A stretch of 64,000 nucleotides of DNA from UBA1724 sp051884615 (lineage in GTDB: Bacteria > Verrucomicrobiota > Lentisphaeria > Oligosphaerales > Oligosphaeraceae), in the NCBI GenBank assembly GCA_051884615.1, contig JBJEVT010000010.1, positions 1 through 64,000 on the forward strand, in the 5' to 3' direction. This document shows positions 22,101-26,401 of the stretch, one piece after another (within the stretch, counting starts at the first letter, position 1; each line of letters begins with the position of its first letter). The notes below the pieces were generated by a model. It saw only the letters and a program-made list of their open reading frames with translations, had not been told where the DNA came from and did not search any database. The position numbers and the translations under genes are program-made.

Positions 22101-23158
22101 ACCTCACCACCCGCAAGACCTTCAAGAGCGGCGCCACCGTGGTGCCCGGCGACGAGACGGTCAAGCTGGCCTGGGAGGAATACGCCACCTTCGGCTTCGA
22201 TCCCACCCTGGATGTCGCCCTGCCCAGCCTGACGGTCCCCGCCGGCGACGGCACCTACGTCCGCCAGCCTCTGGCCCAGGGCACCATCTACTCCATCGGC
22301 TTCACCAACGAATTCCCCGCCCTCACCACCGACGTGCGGCCCTACGGCAGCACCTCCACCTGGTTCCTGGTGGCGGAGATGGGTGATCCCAAGAGCGACA
22401 TCATCCAGGAGTTCGCCCTGTGCTGGGACGAGATCGCCCTGCCCACCTCCACCGCCAGCGGCCTGACGGTGACCCAGATGCGCAAGCGTGTGGATGGATA
22501 CTTCGAGCCCGTCCTGGGCACCACCACCAGCATCCAGCCCGGCGAGGCCGGCGAGATCGTCCTCACCGGCGACCAGCTGAACAACCTCCAGCTGGATGAC
22601 AACGGCCAGAAGTACGCCATCTTCCGGGTGACCATCGGCGCCCCCGACGCCATGCAGACCATCACCCTGAAGCCCGGCTGGAACCTGGTGGCCCTGCCTC
22701 TGACCCCGCTCAACGGCTCTGTGGACGACGTCTTCAGCGTCAACGGCAGCAAGCTCTACAGCGGCTCCGTCTGGCAGTATGAGGGCGGCCGCTACATCGC
22801 CGCCACCAACCTGGTGGCCACCCGCGGCTACTGGCTCTACGCCAAGACCGCCGCCACCGTGAATGTCTACGGCACCGCCGAGAACGATGTCATCAGCCTC
22901 TCCAAGGGCTTCAACATCATCGGACCGGTCTACGACATCGCGGACTTCGAGGCGATGTACCAGAAGGCCTATCCCACGGTCTTCGAGAAGATTGCCAAGA
23001 ACGCCGACGGCGGCCTGGAGATCTACAAGTTCAACCCCGCCGACGGTGGATACCAGCTTGCCATCGAGAATGGCAAGTACGCTCTGAAGGTGGGCAACGG
23101 CTACTGGATCAAGGCCACCGAGGCGGTGGAACTGCCCGTGGTGGTTCCCGAGAAGTAG
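4199..23158 (+). CDS. Giant secreted C10 (streptopain-type) peptidase with TSP3 repeats and LamG domains
   Basis: About 6,319 residues. Order of parts: signal peptide (1-24, MLKGLVRLGIAAFALVLG); a streptopain propeptide-like region (~25-130); peptidase C10 domain (~160-450) with nucleophile C222 in GCTATT, catalytic H383 in GHSIYIDG and the downstream N402/W405 in NMGWG; a carboxypeptidase-regulatory-like domain (~455-560, ISGRVTDANG); more than 3,000 residues of beta domains with many DxDxDG calcium loops; TSP3-type calcium repeats at ~3767-3911, 4253-4360 and 4945-5028; LamG-like domains at ~3950-4140, 4395-4575 and 5031-5211; a helical stretch at ~4155-4230; a PPC-like domain (~5680-5840); and a terminal ~150-residue domain starting GWNLVALPL. 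It is predicted to be an exported, calcium-stabilised surface or secreted cysteine peptidase/adhesin; its substrate is unknown. It is followed by strong terminators and is probably transcribed alone. Codon use is extreme (no TTA, CTA or TCA codon over at least 5,800 codons). Confidence 0.88.
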   Translation: MLKGLVRLGIAAFALVLGVNLYGASVEEETALRLAQGWLSSQGNPVAQDGVAREVAGVQAIEEDGVVYGYAVNFAPEGFMVVSADDRISPVLFYNNEGAFDPSPANPLRWIAIGDMQGRLALAEEECPEKKLRGADAETPEYYQQSQDEWAKYTSPKTRAWQTSTIENIWVPYFTKTKWAQSAITDANSGITYACYNYYTPTPTVDGPAWEEGNPNNCVSGCTATTLAQVVRYYEWPQKRLGTFTKTVSVGSKDNMMKKTYSVDMVSMGGDGNGGAYDWSLMTYNPGARRTKPDFQESGDENYKMIGRLMRDAGVAIGVHYYCNVGGETSGNVGVAALNRFDFVARSSAGSTMDAIRASLDARRPVPVSIWAAINLSEGSAGHSIYIDGYGTHNGRWFYHMNMGWGDGGSNGWYNLDEHFASTWGKNVSINAVNIYRNMKLQPNENLNGAIISGRVTDANGTPLAGVKASIRKQGEADTWLTMLAWYDRTDGGSSRALVSEGGAGYGADNYRNATDAQGIWAIDKVSAGDYEIVLEKEGYVFLGTKEVTVASSNKWGLNFVAVPAEMGELALVNWSLDGTTLTLQFNRAIGGVAVDPSGITLTDGGNTYSLKECAFSYAAESDTIVVDVETLGILADPLLNLDSNFLYYDVDGVADHTDVYNVPVINVGPAISGQAQGDVAPAALVTAITRGGNDFLATSNILSFQVSATGEVKEEDFRVTVTRDYTGSEGSYAQVRGTQMPPVALGTLEGNILTVNVGDGYGFVRVDYIPAEGTAFLKGETYMVDNSAPSIISASIAKQDSRQYVTLNFNKPVGGEGTVDKIQGVNLGSDGNVYRYAETPENGLVVYKKGPSEVPDGIYDPSLDTMMWGGGLAKGQAAAGNFAEIADNGKISLRIKATVFIISIDEKIEIGYLRWVDVDDDGVFTLGVDGFIIQYCNEINGKNGRTMNDLYVLDTSNLSRPLTPQPATYGPQKEDDSYDSAADVTEVSYTDQFGASAQNQLWLGPGSEPVGTHYLGFINEIDSTTLKRIAYYSNTGMTFPTAPIVNNGTSLDNEKVNAVKEFLTTWNADGSGAWIDGSVDDSLPYVASHDTLILGRSVADGFAGSALTAAANLYYVDLDQSESLTRADFIWKDGDGDGAWSATPAADDVALGNATPGQMNWKTPVTAGDFRVILYRNGGTATNVRVDQVTDAKGNALTNASATIRCRLVITPTMTSTSPEPIPSGVETIEVRPFADSIFDANGNVASETTTSGELPLSAIGGLFLCKSSLGPDNGSIALRFSKRIVGNANGTKPLNLLNIAQDGRIVDVQMDAASVDLKSTITSKNFAAYAVYSDDTEAQLTIVSNTKGYYNGGLFHREGSNYVVIDLLAGANMDANLPRLAPSDKTLKAIRVEFKSIYDYQGDPLTDAEVTLTANAPYQPGMAGLLPPMFSNKKGSYTFIHAPGCESGNPSMATSDIIGTVESPSGTVTPGYFGDPKYVWVKADNSSGVYAFQHDLVDTDDEDGVDAGEMYLGMYYRDLDADGRIDAVDMNFFNPWGHDAEYPAELVVGAQAASSFVVWVHSDDPENAETKVSQEGITWSNYPGLSQYPLNTQAKDARLYQVLEGTALPEGWKRAAVTEVSVIQQNANHPLAGTTAAGWRTDNDSDFIYSTIRVKFDQTNVSPRTRGDRQVMVTYVNPRDDDKNIYNRLHATGVEATPLAKADAEVEYKYTGSDGKEATNKVKYTDVNAAWEGMTFSDTDETAGIYWVRKAGLTEAESKDVGALDAIWICDSFGPACAWDGVAPQAVTAVAWRATPYTKVSSSDTLDTYEYVDVRFSEPILGADDLGLYQGSIENIVSGFNASEESYWELVDGPVGATFVNDSTIRFRLQTGKLIKGLSFVYRGTLYPVSSPMEHAFGPSSVNGEWGSFRITVPGVHPVQSSYQVLGGASDEAIEVFRIENADSSTVENAKPVMKFGKGGGIGSGTEFGEAAVMSVKPWNSTPGSHGGRTDYMAYAASAQGGAFSSSDVKLTYSADGSITVGAIATSAHPGAGFYATLTNVAVTNESLNAINTANSWDVPNQENTGAFYTFSAPSATSYATSAYSSEKTPSNTLLSGPLYLYGKAMAYHKTATSRTNVGEVLTVAALDVAAPANYKLTGVKVRLVDTANGSFDPAVALKPLADDATSGVLLYDRNDGSYIPLSTDKLAWSELQQTEEGLLYREVTLKPLSPVALPLTGGEASSPDFEIRVVPSDEFRFGNSFYAEIPDDGLFLGAYQSADSVAATWGTPNGTKGYRLTDTRFYDRNQDDRWTPGEPLANCEDTAASLSFRPYFDGGRTLNMYSACTSKLDLQENGVNTREIYYAKKNGALNPESKPWNGLFDRNTIAGIDASGSSYDLEYNVSYEPGDDMWYDVGGTLGVYDEGIDIPILGNANAFLLPWAIQEFGARGAQFRAAAPAAAADVSVGSVSAPSTEPIPVLAVNMQDASRGFGPRFVLDGALLLETVSKNMAAGAHTLVFQAADATLSLDGGAAVPAPAKVGERVIVRDAEGNAFLVARRLDDSSDFNGDGVYSDDAMPLPAADQVVNLKVGGETARDIQQPAAITGVRVLAVGVDAAVGDSTLTRSGTKLSWNGGASVDASQAGTYVLKGNKGTAGDYIVVQTTVLGGATTETLPVYCANGRVVTPLSNITGVEIMAVGDMLKQGWYTVSYDGGAIAFGNGGSVKLPAKGEVALVYGDGESQDYSRSFLVVRRTSAALPNGSATDRVYVNQNSLHWVDVTLHNVNGVTPSHFAALTKDSASGISLWWDVDASGNFSAGDMFVPLMETPALVGGGDSWTCSLIPDPDFMTAWLGTPVDSDFQKSHNFFVCVRTTADMSFGDSFRMNASFLEPSEPVYDASEYRCRDTSISFGTNPTGRQGDHITRGSVVSFAEAVSQTIVCTTVTNTIFAKETTPGQSVDADTVVPLTSVNHFIQTSTGITPYVTSISIDLVNVNGFDPAQALKPMDATDAGDRGLVLFRDTDGNGLFNPDVDTPVNSTIVSEYDEATGTTRYTFLLADESCTVPTMQDKSSDLFLAANMSNELPFGVSFYAAMDTDYITYSTGAGSVASAVKTDVLSSTINAEYGDLVGLEQVTTTGGLLVQSAGSSVTGYQRITLSRTLNGAYEITWNGKKYILTDLTKPVTFTLGEGDSSITITFDPQRFFQEDALAYSTACAPVDALTGDAVPLGSPLVSLAGSTECLYTDVDMDGRFTLGVDKLNQTDSSMTISAADHLAFFDVDGDGVWEDNEPVFFDTDGVYTLPWMDAVLDTDALASQGPGSVAITLDNDELAALPETPMAGGDFEDGVLYLFYLDVDGDPNRNFDPFHDVIIARKGDGTTMPAHELLATDQVVLAPSFAQDGQEFLVDEHVGETLRVFVDTDYLKLSTPAGEQYAQENALILSVDDTWEDMTMAWDFLVNGDRTIRRITPDAESPDYATATSAMSAIIGLDIANSGAPDVTLSSVRVNFSNVSGWVTSDFCSLSKDETSGVQLWRDMDGNGIFDPAVDAQVPLAGAPSWSQNGLAQSVTLAPASLNDITGETQDGLYDFFVVVIPSVTANNTQLTNDGDKFTAYVGAGDVSLNKTLTQSAAVTTGVVTIDSKPPQLTSSVALAAYGQLLDTVTLIFDEGMKRLPLADPSVWTVTDSVTGTDYAVTEWSLASSGKAVTLTLAAAEGKTLADYSNADVKITAAFTLESALLDWAGNPAQIVAAVATSQADPIDPEDPEGPVVPPTPIDPEDPEDPTTEDSDLDGIADEWELKWFGDLTTADDATDFDQDGLPDLYEFKLGFNPTVKVTPNRAHFVMLENGRYLRVVQDAKGRFFLYNTTTEVTDMVQDLAFFRTALDGEVDYDGDGLANEDELVIFGTDPSLKDTDGDSLSDWEECMVGTDPTNPADPWYNRGLDLITRAHQAYVLAYDELTNSFEMQASSVAERTAPYAVVEDFNEMVSDLSAWSGELWFNLDAESSLEGTLFQKTADRTGAKADFWFGLKDGKLTLTVKDSLSLTKTKTFTLDWQVPVQKWVHAAFVVEQAESTRAQVKILAYVDGQEHLLDSGLVAAKLGASSEDGDLVFGDLDTAASRLSVMLDEVRIWNKVLALDDVRVSRDVFLAADTADLAAYFNFNYTIASGKKVSAVTYKTRADLASALSAATSNLQQARQNYYEVLETYEETSNPSDDLKNQMASAESWYLSAQNYYRMAQNAYQQEMATDGMTASLMGQACLSITDSEEYQNGDSDGDGIADWWEYSFFGDLVTADESTDNDGDLLSDYYEYLLRGEGADPTDKFSLVGDGETLDGDADSDGDGLTNAEEMSYGTDPLNVDSDDDGVSDKIEIAFDANPLHPMSVVVLKSTGMPLDGVTWDEVKDTDWGLYRSTEAPSRSLDLGALDGDLELPYPDRFAVGTMVKGRYDKVYSGDFTLEMWVKAQDGSNGVLFETRAADTGWGWRFLLDNGIPKGEIFNAYGEVVAIVGGQGSTPALQPDVWTYLALNWNSEARTISIYRDKIAYIASFPVGYEVDFGETAEYARIGKVEGVAIDEFRFWGETRSAEQVEYWADRIVPSPLNAIISYARERDDLGNLTEQRYMERDYQLRANYRFDDGGKSVEDFAHFQEAGYDVTVADGAIFDFNDGAKKIGGVDDVDGDGIPEWWMKTWKLNTFPNANANNAFTGWLQVPGHQYTYSGSSDWRNMLMWEDTSIVGLYGYQYGVGYTSLGGAIDYTATWNQGRITGVTYSKSGLGEVGGAKPDGGYVADNHQLGVDMAYVTMHKYINLAVAPKEAYMSTVTTLGASISAIIINSHTLTDEERASGYNLAEYLKAGRNQVVVVWSRSVYNTVKFKVGDTEYERDYFNGSVDLDLNVDGSLAIAKGHDYRYDPRAVWYYRATTKDYNVNAMSASFGNVGADNNGYVLNYSIVGTSLDPYAYQYGALNDKDNDGIDLYNEYLIGSNPASRDSDNNGIFDGKEDYDGDGIINAIEISTLYTDPLCMDTDNDGVTDSAERASASNPSDWNSPANYLFLQTDGSQDGYLQMPLQSRFALSTFTLEAMVYAVEPTQGGLILQRVVGTVNEDKPLLNYELGLNKDGKPYVAFSDKEGDTSGRTLAAPYAVDAETWTHLAATFDADTNIINLYVDGVQVASGLASSQPITSGPALVYTRAGAGFQGGIDELRFWDVVRTPAQVQENMDVVLSGLEDGLVAYYRFDDANLPKRAALAGASDAELRADPSLYPTYLYCADSNAINAFDWRNQWRNAATLHGTATVVEDPEHSSSFDVGIYAYSNGTQEGDEDPGFAYLAPAGSGLASDILQAVILSYPATAATDNVTYKYFWVKSSAEGYPVDSLMYSSDSLYEVATGSALSESLMLGTGAELELETAGVSVGEHIQLIVAAVNSDGVTSVLSASKVITLKAADADHTVPASLVLVSPTQDKDGIAPGSVLEVKVRNTNDFAGIVHVAWYRNMVLTKTATKTIGANATVSLTMNDTSKVQLSDVWSFKVWLEREDSSARSKAIPPAPAADGTMVKAEWIYLQVGTGFDEEIADSGKKTYGAPTMPTSVKLTPVDPDTNSILTAKATGSTCKYAFNYYYQWYYKANTSSGYVLAIGQDLPFWQPAVSDISDDIGTTEAGFSTYSLDAGDQVYCAVYAMNIYGEKSRATVSNVVVIEEDTSSTAYYELNDDYEHARPIYAKTTWLSTSDPNIQAHTFKSVEDDDWVKFVVPQGTDNRKMLVTFETNTGVMYTHGFNFDNACIPDTALELYKEGANGKLGELVEVVRDFSSNDNSGDCTRLARFEKMALDPGIYYIHVFDQCRDGNDVGVVYYMHLYMEREAWNGDEITWDGDQDQQELILTPATPGASDNLVAKLNVSAYTPEGDRITDYRYLWYRNGVVVPLKGVTSVESYATSRYRQEQAVKDADTIPADMTAEGDVWQCVVYPYSKVYGYGDPVFSNQVSVGSSSWQMNLTTRKTFKSGATVVPGDETVKLAWEEYATFGFDPTLDVALPSLTVPAGDGTYVRQPLAQGTIYSIGFTNEFPALTTDVRPYGSTSTWFLVAEMGDPKSDIIQEFALCWDEIALPTSTASGLTVTQMRKRVDGYFEPVLGTTTSIQPGEAGEIVLTGDQLNNLQLDDNGQKYAIFRVTIGAPDAMQTITLKPGWNLVALPLTPLNGSVDDVFSVNGSKLYSGSVWQYEGGRYIAATNLVATRGYWLYAKTAATVNVYGTAENDVISLSKGFNIIGPVYDIADFEAMYQKAYPTVFEKIAKNADGGLEIYKFNPADGGYQLAIENGKYALKVGNGYWIKATEAVELPVVVPEK

Positions 23159-23178
23159 GCATCGCCAACCCAGCCCGA

Positions 23179-23257
23179 GGGAGGAGGCGCGAAACCTCCT
23201 CCCCGATCCGCAAGCCGGAGTTCTCCCCTCGAGGGGATGGCTCCGGCTTTTCTTTTT
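23179..23257 (+). terminator. Double-hairpin terminator of the giant gene
   Basis: First hairpin GGGAGGAGG/CCTCCTCCC (23179-23203); second, a perfect nine-base stem AAGCCGGAG/CTCCGGCTT (23212-23249) enclosing a CCCCTCGAGGGG mini-hairpin and followed by TTCTTTTT. Confidence 0.92.
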
Positions 23258-23275
23258 GCCCCGGCGTGTTATATT
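23248..23275 (+). promoter_or_regulatory. Possible promoter of the lipoprotein gene
   Basis: TATATT at 23270-23275 is a good -10; the -35 region falls in the T-tract of the terminator (TTTTCT, 16-bp spacer) and is poor. Confidence 0.3.
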
Positions 23276-23383
23276 GGCTTCGTGCTTTGTGTCAGGGGAA
23301 TGGAAGTCTTTGGGGCTTTGTGGAATATGAGGACAAAGGCAAAGGGAGATTTCAGAAAGCGGAGAGAGGCCGTGGGCCAGTGG

Positions 23384-23836
23384 ATGAAGACGATGTTCCT
23401 GCCTCCCGTGCTATTGGCGGCGGCGCTGCTGTCCGGCTGTCAGAAGAAGACGGGGGCGGGCGGGGAGATGGCGGCCCGCCCCGCATTGGCGGTGCGTATC
23501 TACCTCCAGTATCCCCGCATGTTGCCGGAAAGCATGATCCAGGAGTATTTTCCCCTGGACAAGATCATCACTCGGGAGGAATTGAGGCTGCCCTCGGGCA
23601 GGGATGGCTATCCCACCTGCCATATCTACAACGGGAAGGCGGGGGAGGAGCTTCTGCGGATGGATATGGTGCGGGAGCCTTCGGAGGCGCCGGGGGAGAC
23701 CCGTCTTCGTATTCGTCTTCTGGAGAATGGACGGGAGACCATCCTGGAGGACGTGGTCTATCGCGGGGAGCCCTTCCGGCGCGTCTGGGAGTCGGACAGG
23801 GTCCACCTTTCCCTGGTCTCCCAGTCAGGAAGATAG
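23384..23836 (+). CDS. Small predicted lipoprotein, function unknown
   Basis: 150 residues with a lipoprotein signal peptide: MKTMFLPPVLLAAALLSGC, the lipobox LLSG-C placing the lipidated cysteine at residue 19. In-frame ATGs at 23300 and 23327 would bury the signal peptide, so 23384 is preferred even though its ribosome binding site (AGAGG, 14 bases away) is weak. The mature part (RIYLQYPRMLPESMIQEYF, then YPTCHIYNGKAGEELL) is not recognised as a known family. The next gene, 41 bases on, also encodes an exported protein; the two may act together at the envelope. Confidence 0.7.
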   Translation: MKTMFLPPVLLAAALLSGCQKKTGAGGEMAARPALAVRIYLQYPRMLPESMIQEYFPLDKIITREELRLPSGRDGYPTCHIYNGKAGEELLRMDMVREPSEAPGETRLRIRLLENGRETILEDVVYRGEPFRRVWESDRVHLSLVSQSGR

Positions 23837-23877
23837 AAAGGCGACGCCATGAGACTGTGACAATAGGAGAAATGACA

Positions 23878-24846
23878 ATGCGCCTCCCCCTTCCCCTTGG
23901 ATTGACCCTCCTCTGGCTTCTGGGAATCTTCTTCCTGCCCGGCGTCTGCCTGGGCGCGGAGGAGGAGAAGACGGAGAATTCCTGGGAGGGGCAATGGGCG
24001 CAGGCCATGGAGACCTCCCGCCACGCCACCCTGACCTGCGCTCTCCAGGAAAAGGAGCTTCTGGAGAATTTCCTGGCGGAGTCCGGCAGGTATTCCCAAT
24101 TCGGACTGGCGGGGGGCGGCGTTTTGCGGAAGATGGAATTTTTCCGCAAGGGAGGAGAATCCCTGCTTGTGCTTCTGGAGACCGACCAGGGGGTCTTTGG
24201 AAGTTTCGAGGGACGCTGGTTCGCCCTGGAGGACTTCCCCGTCCTGCGCCACTTTCATCGGATGTGGGAGCCTCTTCCCGCCCGGGAGCTTGCCCTGGGG
24301 CACTGGACGCGGAAGGAGGGCTCCTACCAGAACCGGAAGATCTGGCGGTATCAGTTCAGCGTCATCCAGGACGGAAAGACCCTGCAGCCCGTGCGGGAAA
24401 TGCCTCTCCTCGCCTTCTCCTCCCGGGAACTGGAGGACGTGAACTCGGGATTCTATCGGCGTATGCCCTTCTACTATGTCTTCCAGGTGGACCAGAAGAC
24501 CGGACTGGTGCTCTCCCGGTCGGAGGTGGACATCCGGGGCGCGGTCCTCTCCCGGAAGACCCTGGCGGGCACGGATTTCACCACGGGGGGACTGCTTCCC
24601 TCCGATTTCCAGCCAGGCAAGGTGGAGAATCCGGGGGAACTCCTCAGCGCGGAGGTGTTCCTGCGGAAATTCCAGGAGAGCCGGATGACGGTCGTCCAGA
24701 GCCGCCGGGAGCAGAGCTCCTGGCAGGGCTGGTGGCGGCGTTTTCGCCGCAGTCCCCTGGGGAGCGCCGGAGCCCTCCTGGGGGGCGTCGCGCTCCTTTT
24801 CCTGGGCGCCGCCTTGTGGCTGGTGCGCCGGAACCGGGGACAATAG
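23878..24846 (+). CDS. Exported protein with C-terminal membrane anchor, LolA/MucB-like fold possible
   Basis: 322 residues. It starts at the second ATG of the ATG-ACA-ATG string because AGGAG (23865-23869) is eight bases from it but only two from the first. An N-terminal signal sequence (MRLPLPLGLTLLWLLG, cleavage near CLGA) and a single C-terminal membrane helix (ALLGGVALLFLGAALWL) ending in RRNRGQ give a periplasmic body anchored in the inner membrane. The middle contains alternating strand-like segments (IWRYQFSV, FYYVFQVDQKTGLVLSRSEV, FTTGG) reminiscent of LolA or MucB/RseB beta-sheets, but no signature motif proves this. It is probably co-transcribed with the lipoprotein upstream. Confidence 0.65.
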   Translation: MRLPLPLGLTLLWLLGIFFLPGVCLGAEEEKTENSWEGQWAQAMETSRHATLTCALQEKELLENFLAESGRYSQFGLAGGGVLRKMEFFRKGGESLLVLLETDQGVFGSFEGRWFALEDFPVLRHFHRMWEPLPARELALGHWTRKEGSYQNRKIWRYQFSVIQDGKTLQPVREMPLLAFSSRELEDVNSGFYRRMPFYYVFQVDQKTGLVLSRSEVDIRGAVLSRKTLAGTDFTTGGLLPSDFQPGKVENPGELLSAEVFLRKFQESRMTVVQSRREQSSWQGWWRRFRRSPLGSAGALLGGVALLFLGAALWLVRRNRGQ

Positions 24847-24974
24847 GGGCGGCACGGGGCAGGGGGCGGGAATTGTTGCATTTCTCCTAGGGGGCTGGCA
24901 GGCGGGGAAAGAGGGGATATTTTTACCCTGATTGCCCTCCCACGCGTCCCCTCCTTCCCCCTTTCCCACGCTCC

Positions 24975-25754
24975 ATGTCCTCCCCTGTCTCCCATCCCTT
25001 TCCGGATGCCACTTCCCCGGTGGTCTTGGTGACGGGGGGCGCACGTCGCCTGGGAGCGGAGTTCTGCCGCGCCTTCGCCGCCGCCGGCTGGCGGGTGGTG
25101 ATCCACTGCCGCCGTTCCCTGACGGAGGGGCAGGCACTGGCGGAGGAGCTGGGGGGGCGGGAGAAGGCACGGGTCCTGCCGGGGGATCTGCTCGCCTGCG
25201 CGCCGGAGGAGGTGGTGGAGCGGGCGGCTTCCTGTTTCGGCCGGCTGGACGGCCTGGTGAACAACGCCTCCTCCTATCGCCGCCGCGGATTGCTGGAGGC
25301 GACTTCCCAGGAGTGGGAGGAGGATTTCCGGCTGAATTTCCAGGTCCCCTTCGCCCTGATGCGGGCGTTCGCCCGTCGCGGCGTCCCCGGGGCGATTCTC
25401 AATCTTCTGGATGGCCGTTGGGAGAAGGAGGATCCCTCCTGCGCCGCCTACCTCCTGGCAAAGAAGACCCTGGGGGAGGCCACCCGCCTCTGCGCCTTCG
25501 CCTGGGGAAAGCTGGGCATCCGGGTCAACGGGCTGGCGCCGGGCCTGGTGCGCCCCCCGGAAGGCGTCCCCCTGGCGGCCATGGAGCCTCTCCTGGCAAA
25601 ACTGCCCCTTTCCCGCCGGGTGACCGAGCCGGAATTGGCGAAGGCGGCGCTCCTTCTGATGGAAACCCCCTCCCTGACAGGAGTGATTCTCCCTGTGGAC
25701 GGAGGAATGCACCTGCATGGCATGCCCATGAGGGAAAAGGAAAACCCCCAATGA
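24975..25754 (+). CDS. SDR-family reductase of the pteridine reductase (PTR1/FolM) type
   Basis: 259 residues, one Rossmann domain. TGGARRLG (20-27) is the NAD(P)H-binding glycine motif in the form typical of pteridine/dihydromonapterin reductases; NNAS (96-99) is the structural SDR motif; Y159 and K163 form YxxxK. The usual catalytic Ser is replaced by D146 (LNLLDGRW), as in PTR1 and FolM, where an Asp pairs with the Tyr. The likely reaction is NADPH-dependent reduction of a dihydropterin or dihydrofolate in the cytoplasm; the substrate cannot be read from the sequence. It overlaps the next gene by four bases (ATGA), which places it first in the ExbB/ExbD operon, an odd partner. No Shine-Dalgarno sequence precedes the ATG. 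Confidence 0.75.
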   Translation: MSSPVSHPFPDATSPVVLVTGGARRLGAEFCRAFAAAGWRVVIHCRRSLTEGQALAEELGGREKARVLPGDLLACAPEEVVERAASCFGRLDGLVNNASSYRRRGLLEATSQEWEEDFRLNFQVPFALMRAFARRGVPGAILNLLDGRWEKEDPSCAAYLLAKKTLGEATRLCAFAWGKLGIRVNGLAPGLVRPPEGVPLAAMEPLLAKLPLSRRVTEPELAKAALLLMETPSLTGVILPVDGGMHLHGMPMREKENPQ

Positions 25755-26401
25755 GTCGCTGGCTTTGTTCCCTATTCGCTCTCGCGGGCATGAGCCCGCT
25801 CCTCCTGATGGCCGAGGACCATCAGCCCATCCCCGTCTCCCCGGGGGAATACCAGCGTGTTCTGGTGGAGTATCAGCAGGAGGCCGCCCAGCTTTCCACT
25901 CTCCAGTGGCAGCATGAGGCCAGGGAGCAGGAGCGCCGGCGGGAAGTCCAGGCCGCGGAGGGGGAATTGCGCCGGGGGCGGGAGGAGAAGGAGGAGCTTC
26001 TGCGCCGCAAGGCAGCCTTGGCCCAGGAGAAGGGGGAATGGGAGGCGCAATGCCGACGGGAGGAGGAGTCCCTGGGGCGTCTTGCCCCCGCCGGGCTTCC
26101 CGCCCTGCAGGAGGAGGGGAGAGCCTTGGCCGCCCAGGAGGCGCAGAGCCGCGCCCTGACGTTCTCCCGGGAATTCCTGGTGGGACCGGATGGGCGCCAG
26201 CGGGAGTTCCAGGTGCTGTATCTGGGCACCAGCCGGTGCTGGATGGCGAATTTTGCCGCCCAAATGGGGGGCTATGGAATCTGGAACGAGGCCGCCGGCC
26301 TTTGGGAACACCATTGGGATGCGGCGCTCCTTCCCTCCCTGCGGGAAATCTTCTCCCGGGAGGGAGGCAAGCCCGCCGGAACCTGGGAGATGCCTCTATG
26401 A
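25751..26401 (+). CDS. DUF3450-like periplasmic coiled-coil protein of an ExbB/ExbD module
   Basis: 216 residues: a signal peptide (to about residue 21), a long charged coiled coil (~30-120, rich in Glu/Arg/Gln) and a C-terminal globular part with the pattern FQVLYLG...MGGYGIWNEAAGLWEHHW, as in DUF3450 proteins. In many Gram-negative bacteria DUF3450 genes sit directly before exbB-like and exbD genes of alternative TonB-type systems and are thought to act in the periplasm. Here the gene overlaps both neighbours by four bases, so production is translationally coupled. Assignment rests on architecture and neighbourhood. Confidence 0.65.
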   Translation: MSRWLCSLFALAGMSPLLLMAEDHQPIPVSPGEYQRVLVEYQQEAAQLSTLQWQHEAREQERRREVQAAEGELRRGREEKEELLRRKAALAQEKGEWEAQCRREEESLGRLAPAGLPALQEEGRALAAQEAQSRALTFSREFLVGPDGRQREFQVLYLGTSRCWMANFAAQMGGYGIWNEAAGLWEHHWDAALLPSLREIFSREGGKPAGTWEMPL

